The notes under the pieces are model-generated. The model saw only the letters and a program-made list of their open reading frames with translations, was not told where the DNA came from and made no database searches. DNA of 64,000 nt, from assembly GCF_002105155.1 (NCBI RefSeq), contig NW_019029027.1:248001-312000 (forward strand), in the 5' to 3' direction. This document shows positions 23,875 to 36,481 of this stretch, one piece after another. This stretch comes from Lobosporangium transversale. Its lineage: Eukaryota > Mortierellomycota > Mortierellomycetes > Mortierellales > Mortierellaceae. The position numbers and the translations under genes were made by a program. Numbering within the stretch: the first letter of the stretch is position 1; every line of letters starts with the position of its first letter.

Positions 23875-25182
23875 CTGCGCTCTTTGTTCTTTCTATCTTT
23901 TTGCTGGCTTTACCATCGCGGAAGGTTGGAGTGAGTTCAAAGCCTCCGAGGAAGAGACGAATAGGGATAGTCTCACCACGGACAGGAGCACCATCCATGA
24001 TCTCAAACTTTGTAATTGTCTCACTTTCATTATACTGATTGGGAGGTGCGCCTGTTGTTTCCCTTCGGATAATCGAAAGTTCCATGTGCTTGATCTTAAT
24101 GCGTACAAGTAAGAAGTAGATCTTGCCAACAATCACATCCTTCAAGTGATATCTAATTTTGTATTAAGAAAAGGAGCATCGTAGTTAGTCTATACAATAC
24201 AAAACCATTTGGGTTGCAACAGACTCTCGTGTTCACTCTGTCATTTTAATATAAGCCATACAGTTTTTTTTTTTCTTTTTTACCTTGACTTATTATACTC
24301 AAACTCGATGTGTAGACAATCTTCAATACCAACCTCCATCTTGATTGAGTTATTACCATCCGCGGGCATCACATACGAGTGCACCCAAATATCCTGCTCC
24401 TTGACCACATCTGCCAGTCTACGCTGAATTGTCACCCTGACGAAGTACCTGTCGACAATTGACCATCAGATAACAATAACAAAAAAGAGTCATATAAGAG
24501 CAATTCGTTATTTTTTATCCCTGCTTCCCCGTAAAGATAAAAAAAAACTAACCTCAGTTTAACATTAATGCCATGGTAACTTTCATATTGCTTTTCCACA
24601 TTCTTAAACTCAAAGGGAAACTGAGTGTTATTGCGGAGCTCTCCAGGCATGGCTAATTCCTGTTGAATCGTCCTGAACTCATAATGATTTCCACGATCAT
24701 AGAAAAGCTCTATACTTCCAACGAATTCAACTTTGATGCCATTATGATCAACCTTCTTGCCATCCTTGACTCGGATATTGATCTATGTTTAGTTTTAATG
24801 CAAAGGTCAGGAGTAAGTAAAAAAAAATATAAAAAAAAGAGACTACATGTTTGCCTGCCACGTTTTTTCAATTCAGTAGTTAAAAAAACTAAAATGAAAT
24901 AGCTAAACTTCCTTTGTCTACTTTACCTTTCCCGCAACAGTTTCTCCATCAAAATATAAAGGAAACTTTTCTCTTCTGTCTTTATCAACTTTGGCCTCAA
25001 TCTGTTTTCGGTTCTCCTGACCTTCGAAACGAATCTCGACGTCAATGGGTGCCGAAAGACCAAAAAGGCTCTATGAAGTAATTCATAACAGTCGAGTTTA
25101 GAGGTAATGAAATATGTGTATGGTGTATTATTTGAGTAGTTTTTCTTTTCTCTGGTAAGCTAAACCTTACAGCCACGGACAT
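23467..25182 (-). CDS. VPS26: Vacuolar protein sorting 26 (retromer subunit)
   Basis: Arrestin-fold subunit of the retromer, which returns cargo from endosomes to the Golgi. Minus-strand exons: 25182-25171 (only 12 nt), 25070-24927, 24782-24553, 24448-24284, 24152-23914, 23769-23665 and 23510-23467, giving 312 residues, close to the family length. Diagnostic stretches are SLFGLSAPIDVEIRFEGQ, ELAMPGELRNNTQFPFEFKN, DIWVHSYVMPADGNNSIKME, MELSIIRRETTG and IPIRLFLGGFELTPTFRDVN. The last exon, ending VDDENVDEPRQIQE, is inferred from splice signals. An intron at 23770-23913 contains a long homopolymer run. The gene lies 233 bp downstream of the AASS gene on the same strand. Confidence 0.95.
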
Positions 25183-25415
25183 GGTATTATAGGGTAGGGA
25201 TGAGAATGACAGAGAATGAAGTTGGTTTCTTGGAAACAAAAAGCATCAACCAACGAGTGATACATCAACTTTGAATGATAGAAACACGCCCAGCGCGTGG
25301 CTTGGTGCAACGGTCGCACGCATCACCATATCAGAACATGTGCCTGTGCATGTGGATGGCCCTCAGTTCCTGAAGCAAAATATATTAATCTTCTATGCGA
25401 ATGTCATTTATTGCC

Positions 25416-26233
25416 TTACTTGAATACTCCACTACCACTCCATTTTAAAGATGGTCGCATACCCTTCTGCACAATCTCCTCCACCACATTGACGCCCTCT
25501 CGGCTAAGTTTCTCTAGAATAGTGTTGTATACATGGGGCATCGTGGGTGCTAGTACACCCTTCTCTGGGATCTCGCCCCTCAGCAGCATCTCTGTGGCCA
25601 TAGCTGCAGGCAGTCCTACAGTCTTGGCCATGGCTGTGTAAGTCTCAAAGGTACCATACGACACCAAGGTTGAGGTACGAGTCTGTTCGCTTCCATCTTT
25701 GAGCTGAATGCCAAATTCATGATGTAAGATCACCATATCGCGCTCCAATGGATTATACTTAAGCTTGTTCATCAGCAGCTTGCAGAAACTATCCAGTGTC
25801 GTTGGCGAGTCCTTGGCCGTGAAGGGAGCCGCCGGACTGCTATTCTTGGCATTGGATAGGGGCATCAAGGAGAGCCATTGAAGAGCATCGACAACCTTGC
25901 CGACACTGGCATGATCTTTAGGAAGGTCAAGACGGTCCGCAATGGCAGCTCTCCGGGACTCATTGTCATACGACAGTGAGGTCTTTTCAAACAACAGGCT
26001 ATCCATAAACTCCGGCTTGAGTAAAAAAGAATAATAAAAATTATTAACAGCATTCATTTCACCTTCACCCTTCCTTTCTTATCTTATTCAACACGGACCG
26101 GAAGCCAAAAATGCGATACTCACCCATGTGTTAAAGTGCTGTGGACTCTCTTGAGCATTCAAAAGCCCCAGCTTGTTGAATGAATACATTAAGTCAGCAT
26201 ACCCCTACATTAATAAGATCACCGGCGTTAGTA

Positions 26234-26267
<34 letters not shown>

Positions 26268-28300
26268 ACTATCCGCATTTACGATGATGAATTACCTTGT
26301 AGCGAAGAGTTCCACGGAACATGGTGTCCAGCTCTTCAACAGGCCCTAATCCGTAGGTGCTGGCATAACTCAAAGAATCTCTGTTGGCAACACCCTCCAA
26401 ATTGAAGCCAGGATAAATAGGCACGTCAGGGAAGTGTTTCTTCATCAAATCCTTGCCATTAATCTCATGGAAGCCATTATGCATCCTGAATTTGGCATCA
26501 TTCAATCCAGCTGTCAAAACTCCTCTTGGAGACCAACTGAACTTGTAGCTCAGGGGGACATTCGAAGCTTCAGGAGCAGGAAGGCCTCCACACCAGGACA
26601 CAAATGATGTGACCTTGCCACCCTCTGCCTTCACCTCATCAATCATCTTCATGGCACTCAAGTGATCGATACCGGGGTCCAGGCCAATTTCATTCATGAT
26701 GGTAATGCCAGCGCGGCTGGCCTTCTCGTTCAAAGCGTGCATGGCCGGACTAATATAGCTTGCAGTAACCATGTTCTTTTTGTTTTGAATACAGTGCTCA
26801 GCAATGATGGGATGGAAAGGTGCGGGAACGAAGCTGACAACGATATCTGAATCCTTGACTAATGAAGCCATAGTATTGTTATCTTTGACATCTAAAGGTA
26901 CGACCTTCGTATTGGGCTTGCCCAGAGCCAGAGAAGTAGCCTCTACCTCTGAGTTGCTAGCGATAGTGATACTGATATTGGAATCTCTAAGCAAGTAATC
27001 AACTAAAGGCCCTGCAACGAAGCCGGACCCACATAACAAGACTTTCTTTGGCTTGTTGCTTGATCCAGAGTTACTTTGTCCAGTGCTACCAATAGCAACC
27101 TTGAGTTTAGCAAGAGCTTCCTTTGCATTAGTATCCCTCAAAACCCCACTCAAGGCTTTGTGTGCAGGCTTGAGGGATCCATTCTCTGCAATAGTGGCTC
27201 CGGCGATAACAGGATGATCGGTGTTGTCACGGATCTAAAGTGTATTCAAGAGTGAGATGTCAACACAGGCAAAAAAAAAAAAAAAAAAAAAGCTGTAACA
27301 AAAATAATAAATTAAAATACTGCATATCAATAAAGGGCTTCATACCAATTCCTTGATGAAAGGGTAAAGTGAATCGCTGAAGTGCTGGCTGCTCTCCAGA
27401 GGTAGCTCAGAAGGAAGGATGTCAACAGACATGATCTGAATACCAGGTGCTTCATCATCCTTGTGCTCCCGTCCTTGGATAGCATCCACATAGAAGAACG
27501 GATCTTCAATTGAAGTCGCTTGAGACATGAATTCAAAAGAACCCTAAAATCAATAATATGGTGAGTACTTTCTGGGAAGTGAGAGAAATAATCAAAGCTA
27601 TAGTAGTTTTTCCTTAGTCTTACACGGATATCGCATGAAATGTCTGCAAGGCTGAGCATTCTGAATCTGTTAGAAGGATCGCTCTGAATGGCCCTCAACT
27701 GGTCCTTAGTCATCAAACGAGGGTAGCGCTCGTCCCAGTAAGCACCATTGATGATCATAGATGAATACGGAGCGATCTCTTTATGGAAGACCGATGTAAA
27801 TTGTTCGGGGTGATTGTAGTATTCTTCTGCTGTAGTGAAGACATTCTTGTCCTTGTGGCGAATGTGGTCTTCAATGTTGACCTCAGTAGCATAAATACGA
27901 TCCAAACGAGCATCTAAATAGCGAATAAGGAAGAAAAAAAATCAGAACGATTCATCATACTAAGGTCTCATTCTTGTTTATGCCTCACCCTGGGCTGGAA
28001 AAAAGAGAACTATGACAAAAAACTAAGAGAATCGTGTTGATACAAAAGGCAGCAGTTTCGCTTACTCTTGCTTTGAGCAATCTTGGCAAGATCCTTTGGA
28101 TCAACAAACTCGTGAGGCAAAGACTTGAAAACGTCTTGTGCACCTTTGGAGACATTTCCGCTTCCAGTAAAAGTAAACGTCATGGGACCAAACGCCTTAG
28201 GTGTGCCTTCATCTGATATTGTGTTTCCAAGGGACTGAAGTGCAATTTTTGCAGAAGCTAGAGACTTATAGTTATGAGACATTCCGACGTGCTTGGATTG

Positions 28301-28340
<40 letters not shown>

Positions 28341-29317
28341 ATGAATGTTAGTTAAGGGCTAAAGTGGATATGGCTGTTGCATTGAGCCTGTAGGGTAGCC
28401 AGTAAGATAATCATGTCTTGGAAAGCGTACTTACTAAGAAAGGACTGCTGTAGCCTAGACCGAGCAATCGTTGGCCCAGACCGTGAATCCCATCGATCAT
28501 GCCTGCATACCCCGCATGCTTTCCAAAGAGAACCAAGCGCTGCTTCCGTTCGTTCACCATCAACTCATAGTCAATCAGACGAATTTTCTGCACGCAATGA
28601 AACAAAGAATAGGTGCCAAAAGTAAGCATGAGTACTTTTTATAGTGTACCACATAGCGTAATAATTTTGTGCAGACTTTTTTTTTTTTTTTTTTTTTTTT
28701 GAGATGTCATATGCTATTACCTTGTCAAGGATATCTTGTAACATGGGCATGTTGTGCTTTTGGCCCTTGTGTGTATGTGAAAAGTAGACATATGTCTTCC
28801 CGGGAAGTAAGTCCTTTACTGGAACTTCCTTGATACCCAAAATCACATCAGCAGGTGAAAGATCCTCTTGGATGATGGCGCCTACAGCCCTGTATTTGTC
28901 GTCCGAGAAGATGCGCTTTGTGCTAGGTTGTACATAGACCTTGATGCCTGTTTCCTTGATCAACCTCTCGACTGCTTCGGGCGTCAAGGCTACGCGCCTT
29001 TCCCAACGGTTTTTGCCCTCTCGACGGATCGCGATAGACTTGTATGGATTCAAGGATGGAGAGGCATGTTTTTGGTATTGACGCTGGAGATTCAGCGTCG
29101 ATAAGCGCGGCTGCTGTGGATTCTGCTGGATTGTAGGGGAAACTTGCGGGAAGTAGGTCTTATCTGCTGCCACAGGCGACGACGACAACTGACGCTTGCC
29201 AGAGGAAGAAGAGATGGCCATTGCGGACCGTCGCATCATCTGGGTAGGGAGGCGGTACCCAGTCACACCAAGACGTGGAAGAAAGGCCTTTGAGGCCATA
29301 GACACTTGTGAAGACAT
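25416..29317 (-). CDS. Bifunctional alpha-aminoadipic semialdehyde synthase (LKR/SDH), mitochondrial
   Basis: First two steps of lysine breakdown: lysine plus 2-oxoglutarate to saccharopine (lysine-ketoglutarate reductase half), then saccharopine to aminoadipic semialdehyde plus glutamate (saccharopine dehydrogenase half). Minus-strand exons: 29317-28721, 28587-28435, 28291-28066, 27913-27624, 27543-27346, 27234-26296, 26204-26124 and 26015-25416, giving 1027 residues, all in phase. The first 75 or so residues are Arg/Ser-rich without acids, a mitochondrial presequence. The reductase half shows SIAIRREGKNRWERRVALTP, FGKHAGYAGMIDGIHGLG and IINGAYWDERYPRL. The dehydrogenase half shows the Rossmann start KKVLLCGSGFVAGPL and EIGLDPGIDHLSAMKMID. 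Yeasts have separate LYS1 and LYS9 for synthesis; this fusion has the animal/plant architecture and is probably catabolic. Confidence 0.93.
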
Positions 29318-31394
29318 TTTGTTACCCCTTTGGTCTTATAATGATCTAAAAGTAGGACCGGTGAAAGTATAACGAGTAAGAGGAATTGGAGGGCGTGAAG
29401 AGGAACGCCAGGTAAAAATAATAAAAGGTGTAGCAACAAAAATACGGAGGAACAATGGGAGGACGAGATCAAGAGCCGGATGGAATGAGGAATGAAGAAT
29501 GGAGAGGAAGGATGGAATGAGAGATGAGGCCGTAAGAAGAAAGAAGGGAAGAGAAAAAAAAAAAAAAAAAAGGGCGTCAGGGACAGAATTAAGGCCTCGC
29601 TTTTAAAGGTGTGTGTGAAGGGATGAGTCGCATTGCCCAATGATGTTTTGATCACACATACTCACCCCCACAACACCACACTTCGCTTGTTACAGAAATA
29701 CAATTATCTCTCTAAATGTTCTTCTACGGCTTAATCGATGGTTTTATTACTACTATTGTTATTATTGCTACCCTTGTCTCAATGTCTTTTTGAAGTAGCG
29801 AAATAACGATTCATACAACAGTTCTGCTTTCTTTCTCTCTCTAAGAAAAAAAGTCTAGAAGTGAAAGTGAGATATATAGAGAGTGGTACCCGTGTGAAAA
29901 AAATAGGGCACCTTCCTTTTTAGGAAGGCGCATTTCTCATGGTGATACAAACCCGTGGACAGACAATAAAAAAGAGCTAATGACACAACACAGAAATGTA
30001 AACAAGCTATATTTTCATCACGGACAGAGAATGGGGGAATTCTTGTTCCTGACTTTGTCTTAATCTGTTGGGTGATGTAAAGACCTTGATATTATATACA
30101 TCCCACTCCATTGTCTATGTTGTTGCTTCACAAACTAGTTTACTGCTGTGTTTGCTTATATCCTAGCCTCAGTCGCGTACCGCGTCCATAACTCCGTTTC
30201 TGAACCAAGGCTAGCCAATTGCTTCCAAAAGACCTATAGTCCAGTTACAGTGCCCGCTTTTTACATTGATGCCGTTGGAACGCCCGTAGAAATAGCGATT
30301 GATATCCCACATATAGTAAATCCATAGATCATCCTTACCCGAAATTTACGCATGGTTTCCTATATATACTATAAATATCATTAGCAGTTGAAAATTAAAG
30401 TGTAAATGTCTAGAACACTACACATAACAGATTAGGAGCCATGCCATGTTCTATCCATTTAAACATATAGCTTGGTTCCTGTTGCTCCTTGACTTAATAC
30501 ACAAGCCATTTATTTTTGTTCTGAGTAGATCCTCGAAGATCACACATAAAGGCGTTGTTCAAGGAAGCTCCTGCTTGATCAACTTTATATCCTTGGTGGG
30601 CAGATCCTTGAGGACAAACTTAGTGGCCACCTTGTCCTGGTCAAGCCGGACGCGGGCCTTTATCATCCGTAGATCGCTATTCATAATCATCACCCAGTCG
30701 CACCGTGAGAAATGAGATCTATTAGATAACAAGCTCTTGTTCGTCAAGGCAGTAGAGACCCGAGGCAAAGACACTACCAATAACATCAGTCCCACTATTA
30801 GTTCAGCTAGTAATAATGGCTGTGAACTGCAAAGAGATTAGGATCTGAGAAAGTCTGCTGAGTTGAGCAACTTCATCTTCAACATTGATTAAAAATTCAG
30901 CGTTAATGACATATCACATGTTCCTCGTAGCCGGATCACTATGAGGAAGTGTTAGCTTGTTAGTCGTCAGCCAACTCACTTATTCGTGACTACAAAAAGG
31001 AACAGCCCTGTTCATCCCTCTATTCGTTACTACAATCGAGTAGTAAACTAGTGAACCGAACAGTGTATAGAGAAATGTAGGATGCAACATTGCTGACCTA
31101 AACAAGCAAGCAGCAACAAACAACTTTATACACTGACAAATGATAAATGGAATGCCCTGTAAAATGACACAATCATGCATTTGCATCTCCGAGATGATCA
31201 TGTGACATGCCTCCCATTCAAGCAGGATAAAATGGTTGCATGCATTTTTAACCTGTAAAAAATAAAAAAAGGGCGGCGCGGAAAGACTCCTGTCGGAAAA
31301 GCGACTTCGGGTTATTCTTTTCTTCTCTTTCTCTATTTTCTTTTCTTTTCTTTTCTTTTTTTTTACACCTTTTTTTTTAATTCGTAATACTGCC
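29318..31394. other. Intergenic stretch
   Basis: The first 300 bp are pyrimidine-rich on the minus strand, fitting the AASS leader. On the minus strand an open frame at 30559-30795, ending KDLPTKDIKLIKQELP, has coding-like composition but no recognisable family and no clear upstream exon. The remaining DNA shows nothing I can name. Confidence 0.4.
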
Positions 31395-33361
31395 ATGACC
31401 CACATTGCTCGGTCCATTTCTCTGTGTGGACTGACTCGTGTCTGTAAGTTTTCATTGATTTAAGAATGTAATTCACTTATGCTGCATGAGAAATAGGACA
31501 TTGGGACATGAGCCTGATCAAACTTTTTTTTTTTTTTTTGACTTTGGTCCGGAAAATTCATTCTTCATGGTCACAATGTTATTTTCTTTATGTTCTCGCT
31601 ACTATTCGATCTTTTTTTTTCTTCTTATTGTCCACATCTTACAATAAAGCACATATCACGGCGTCCAGATCGTAAGTGCATGTTATTCATAATTGATCAT
31701 CTAATTCCCATTTATATTTTGATTCAAAAAAATATAAACATTTTTTTTTTTTGTCTTTTTTGTTGAATATTTATTAGGTTGCTCCACAGATCATACTCGC
31801 GTGCCATTTCATCTCATGGTCGACTCTATTCAACATCGGCAGCATCAAGTAGAACCTCTCAGCAAGGTGCTCCAAAGTTCTCTTCAGCTTCAGTCAAAGC
31901 ATTCACAGTCATTGGAGCAATAGCTGCTGCTACCTTTTGGAGTCAAATGCCTAATGTAATGTATTTTTTTTTTCTTCATGAAATATAGTGTGTACCCTTG
32001 CTCTCGCACATTTACACATTTGCACATTAAAACAACATGTATATTGATTTTTTTTTTTTTTTCTTTTGGCTCACATAACACCATGACCATCAGGTGAAAC
32101 AAGTAGAATGTGAAGCACCACAGAAGCAGGAAAAAAAGCCGAGCAAGACTGCTCAAGCGGACCAGAAACGCGTAAGGGCCGAAGAAGAAAATCGCACACA
32201 CAGGAAAACAAAACAATGATTTTCGGACCTTGTCGGCCGATGATCTGATCTGAAATCTATTTGTGTTGCTTTCATCTTAACCTTTTTTTCTTTTGCTCTA
32301 TCGCGCATTTCCCCTCCTCCTTTGTGCTCTCTTATCCTCTTATCCACATTTGCTCTCTTTTCTCCCTCCCCCTCTGTCTCCTTCTCTCTCCCCCCCTCTC
32401 TTATTAGAAACTTGAAGGGCTAACCAAGGATTCACCAATGCGCTTGCGCATGGAGGCATTCAATAAAAGACTTCAGGCTGAAATTACCGCACGCATTGAG
32501 CAATTGGACGGGCAAGGAAAGTTCAGAGTAGATCAATGGAACCGTGTAGAAGGAGGTGATGGTATTTCAATGGTGTTACAGGACGGCAAGGTCTTTGAGA
32601 AAGCAGGTGTCGGTGTATCGGTCGTGTATGGTATGCTTCCACCTGCTGCTGTTGCACAGATGCGAGCAGAACACCCCAATATCGAAGTCACCAATAAGGC
32701 TATGCCCTTCTTCGCCACAGGTATCTCTTGTGTGATGCATCCGCACAATCCTAATGCGCCCACAGTTCACTTCAACTACCGCTACTTTGAGCTAGGTGGC
32801 GAAGAAGATGGTGAACCCATCTCTTGGTGGTTTGGAGGTGGATGTGATCTGACCCCCACAATCCTCTTTGAGGAGGATGCTGTGCATTTTCATCAAGTGA
32901 TTAAAGAGGCTTGCGACAAGCATGACCCTCGATATTATAAGGACTTTAAGAAGTGGTGTGACGACTATTTTTACATTGCTCATCGTGGTGAGCGTCGTGG
33001 TATTGGAGGCATCTTTTTCGACGATCTGGATGACAAGTCGCCTGATGAATTGTTTGAGTTCGTACAGACTTGTGGAAATGCTTTTTTGAACCAGTATATA
33101 CCTATCATGGAGAGACGTAAGGACATGCCCTTCACAGAACAACAAAAGTTGTGGCAGCAGATTCGTCGCGGTCGATATGTTGAATTCAATCTGGTGTACG
33201 ACCGTGGTACCAAATTCGGCCTTTTGACTCCTGGAGCTAGAATAGAGAGTATCATGATGTCGATGCCTTTGACAGCCCGATGGGAGTACATGCATGATAT
33301 CGATCTCCAAGCACATGGAAAACTCATGGAGGTTTTGCGTGCACCTAAGGACTGGGTTCCG

Positions 33362-33367
<6 letters not shown>
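31395..33367 (+). CDS. Coproporphyrinogen III oxidase, aerobic, with mitochondrial-type presequence
   Basis: Haem synthesis: oxygen-dependent conversion of coproporphyrinogen III to protoporphyrinogen IX. Five exons: 31395-31443, 31650-31671 (22 nt), 31778-31955, 32094-32171 and 32408-33367, giving 428 residues. The catalytic core is almost all in exon 5: [53 protein letters not shown] and [10 protein letters not shown], all typical of the HemF/CPOX family. The N-terminal 110 residues are Ser/Arg-rich without acids, followed by a hydrophobic segment ([11 protein letters not shown]). This is the bipartite look of intermembrane-space proteins, unlike the cytosolic enzyme of baker's yeast. It is convergent with the bL17m gene, whose stop is 360 bp away. 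Confidence 0.95.
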
Positions 33368-33398
<31 letters not shown>

Positions 33399-33686
33399 CG
33401 ACGTTCGCGACAAACATGACATACGCAATACGCATTACACATACAATTTCAGCTTCATGTTGTTCAGACATCACATTAATAACTGTACATATAGATTTTT
33501 CAGAAATTTTGAATGAAGAGATAAATGAAGGAAAAAGAAGTAATAACACAATATCTATATTGTTAAAATCAATGAAAAGAAAGAAAAGAAAATGGAGCTA
33601 TGAGTCTGCATTGATTAGCTCCTTTGTCTGCCAGCTACCGCCCATTCGAAAAGCTTGGATTGCTTCTTTGTCCATTCTGATCCGCG

Positions 33687-33722
<36 letters not shown>

Positions 33723-33726
33723 TTGC
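33368..33726. other. Convergent 3' region
   Basis: Only the 3' UTRs of the two converging genes. A 28-nt A run follows the CPOX stop at 33366-33393 and a T run lies at about 33692-33720, just beyond the bL17m stop, so each transcript would carry a genomic A run near its end. Confidence 0.5.
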
Positions 33727-34771
33727 TTATGCCTTTGTTGAGGTGGTAGTGGCATCAAAGATCTTGTTTTCTCCTTGGATTGACAGCTCTCTAACCTTAG
33801 CCTCCAGATCATTCAACTCCCATTTATTGGAGCTCATAACCTTTGGGATATGACGAGCCAAAGCCTTGTTCTTGAAGGCAGCAGCAGCTTTTGCTACAGT
33901 AGTTCCTGTCACTGTTGCTGTTTCTGTTTCTGTTGCTGTTGTTTTTGTCGACGATGATGATGCTTTATTCAAGTTCGCTTCCACAATCTCCTTAATAGAT
34001 CCTGGCTTGATAGCCTCCTGTCTGGCCAGAGCCTTAAACAACATCTGGTTCTTAAGATCGCCTGGACCATCAATTAGTTCAATCACAGCCACAGGAGCAT
34101 TGTCACCAAATCGATTGCCCAATTTGTGAATACGAGTGTAGCCGCCTTTACGATTCTTGAAACGCTCTGCTAAAGGACCAAACAGCTTCGGAAGTGTAGT
34201 CTCATGCTCCTAATAACAATAATAATAATAGTAATAGTAATAGTAATAGTAATAGTAATAGTAATAGTAATAGTAATAGTAATAGTAATAATAAAAGAGG
34301 AAAGATATATGTTTTAACAATGGCATATTAATTATTTGTAAAGCAAGTCCAAGAAAGAAAAGAAAAAAAGCAACATACTCTTAGGAACGAAGCGGCTTGG
34401 ACCTTGGCGTGTAAATCCCCACGCTTTCCCAGGGTGATCATCTTTGTTTAAAGATACAAATCAAATCAAATAAATAAATAAATAAAATTAAGATGTACCC
34501 ATCATGCTCCATTCCTTCCAATTCCTTTCAAACAGAAATAATTAAAAATACGCACAACATCCACACACACTTCTTTTTTTTTTTTTTTTTTGGAAGTTAA
34601 TTTTCAAAGTTTACACATTACTTGATCAGCTATCGCCTTCAGTTCCTGAGCTTTGGGTAATGTGGTCTTGATGCGATCATGTTGAATCAACTGTGTGACC
34701 AAGTTGCGGAACATCGACTTGCGATGTGATGATGTCCTATTAAGACGACGAAAATGCTTTCCGTGATGCAT
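33727..34771 (-). CDS. Mitochondrial large-subunit ribosomal protein bL17m
   Basis: Structural protein of the mitochondrial ribosome. Minus-strand exons 34771-34622, 34441-34379 and 34209-33727 give 231 residues. The core is the bL17 family: [71 protein letters not shown] and [11 protein letters not shown]. About 110 extra C-terminal residues, with a Thr/Ala-rich low-complexity part, resemble fungal MRPL8-type extensions. The second intron contains a hexanucleotide microsatellite. Upstream, on the same strand, lies the CNS1-like gene. Confidence 0.93.
34214..34293. repeat. Hexanucleotide microsatellite (TAGTAA)n
   Basis: About a dozen near-perfect TAGTAA/GTAATA units, starting as an AATAAT tract, inside the second intron of the bL17m gene. 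Confidence 0.9.
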
Positions 34772-35116
34772 GGCGCGTTTTTATTTATTCGTTTGTTGTC
34801 TTCTGATGCCAAAGTGTAAGTGTATAGACAGAATAGGAATCAAGAAAATATGACAATATACGAAAGTGTATGTGCCTCTCTTTGCGTGTAATTAAAATGA
34901 GAACGAAGTAAAATAAAGAGAGAGCTACAAGTGGTACAGGGAGTGGCGTCGCCCGGAACGAATGAAAAGAGTGTTCTTGGTTCAAAGGAAAGTGCATGCA
35001 AATCAGGAACTCAAACAAGTTCATGACTGCTCATGTCCGGATTTGTTTATCGTTGGTGTGACCGCTCTGGTTTCTGTTCAAGTTGATTTTTTTTTTTTTT
35101 TTTTATTTCACTTTTT
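34772..35116. other. Intergenic, promoter side of bL17m
   Basis: Between the CNS1-like stop and the bL17m start, both on the minus strand. It holds a T run at about 35087-35104. No other feature is seen. Confidence 0.4.
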
Positions 35117-36481
35117 TTACTTGCCATACTTAGCCAGCCAGTCCTTTTTCCATTGACTATCTTCTTTGGGCACTACAATAAACCGTGCGATGCCATCCCG
35201 CAGTACATGCTTTGAATGTGATAAGACTGTTAAGAACTTGACATTCAGTCCAACTTTCATCAGCCCAATATTACCTCCTTGATCCTCTGTCTCAAAATAA
35301 GTTTGCACTGTTTCTGGACGATATTTATGTTCAGGATCCCATGGCGCTGGATCATAAAAGATTTCTGCCAACTGTTCTCCAATCGTATCCTGTTCATTAA
35401 ACGCTTGGATCAAATCTGACTCATTATACTCTGGATACAAAAAAAATGTCGGTATAGTCAATTGATCCATCTCTTGATCCAATTGAATCTCGTGAGGATG
35501 ATCTGGCTTAAATCCTGGTGTGGACGCTGTCCGGATCTTTCGTTTCTCTAATGCAGCTTCAATCATTTCCTTCTTCTCCCGGATCTTGCGCTCTCGTTCT
35601 TCCTTCTCTCGCCTTAATTTCTCTTTCCGATCAAACTCGGCTTGGATCTTGACACGTTCATCTTTCACAGCCCGGTTGTCTGGATCATGTATAAGTGCAT
35701 GATCGCAGCAATCAAGAGCCTCTGGATACATTTCAAGTGCAAGTAATGCCTTGGCCGATCGGAACAAAGCCTTCACATTCTTTGGATTTAGTTTCAATGC
35801 ACTCCCGCAGTCCGTCAACACTCTGCGATAATTGCCTATTGATGTGGTATCATGAGTAGACGGCACAGATAAAATAAAATAAGCCAAAAGAAGAAAGGTA
35901 GATGAGCAAAACAGAGTAAGCGATCACACTGTCTTTGTTCATACCAAAGTGCAGATTACAGGCGGCTCGATTGACTAAAAGAGTCTCATTAAGTCTATCG
36001 TCTTTGCAGGAAGCTTCCAATCCACTAGTATAATACATTAGAGCATCCTTGTAGTATTTCGTCCCTTGTCTGAAGCATTCATTTCCTTGATTCTTGAAGT
36101 TCTCCGCCACCTCTAGAAACATAAATGTATGTTGATTACAATAGTTCAGGAACATGCATCAACATAGACAAATCCCATTGGTTAGTTAGTCAATTCAAGA
36201 TGAAGGGTAGAGAAAATAATAAAGTAGTAAAATAGAAACAGTAAAATCAAAGGAAAAAACTTTTTTTTACCTTCAGGTGTTCCATCAAATGCTAAATCTT
36301 GTAATGCTTGAATAAGGGGGTTCTCGTCAGCGTCCTCGGGCAGAGACTTCATGAACAGAGGGATATTGTCCATTTCTTTTAGGAAATCCTTGTCATCAAG
36401 CGCCCAATCTGGACGGCTGGGCCTCTCAGGGCCGGGAATTGGAATTCCTGTAGCAGATCTCTTGATGCCGTCGTCAGTCAT
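35117..36481 (-). CDS. TPR co-chaperone, CNS1/TTC4 family
   Basis: Hsp90/Hsp70 co-chaperone of the CNS1 (yeast) / TTC4 (human) family. Minus-strand exons 36481-36271, 36112-35945 and 35835-35117 give 365 residues. The N-terminus has the family-like DWALDDKDFLKEMDNIPLFM. Three TPR motifs lie at about residues 72-190: AENFKNQGNECFRQGTKYYK, then NRAACNLHFGNYRRVLTDC, then KALFRSAKALLALEMYPEAL. A charged helix (EKLRREKEERERK) follows. The C-terminal wheel domain contains PTFFLYPEYNESDLIQAF. I chose the ATG at 36481; the frame runs a little further upstream through a hydrophobic low-complexity stretch that does not suit this cytosolic family. Confidence 0.92.

Noticed and set aside
30559..30795. 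Minus-strand frame ending KDLPTKDIKLIKQELP.
   Set aside because: Composition is coding-like, but I found no upstream exon, domain or partner, so it is not called as a gene.
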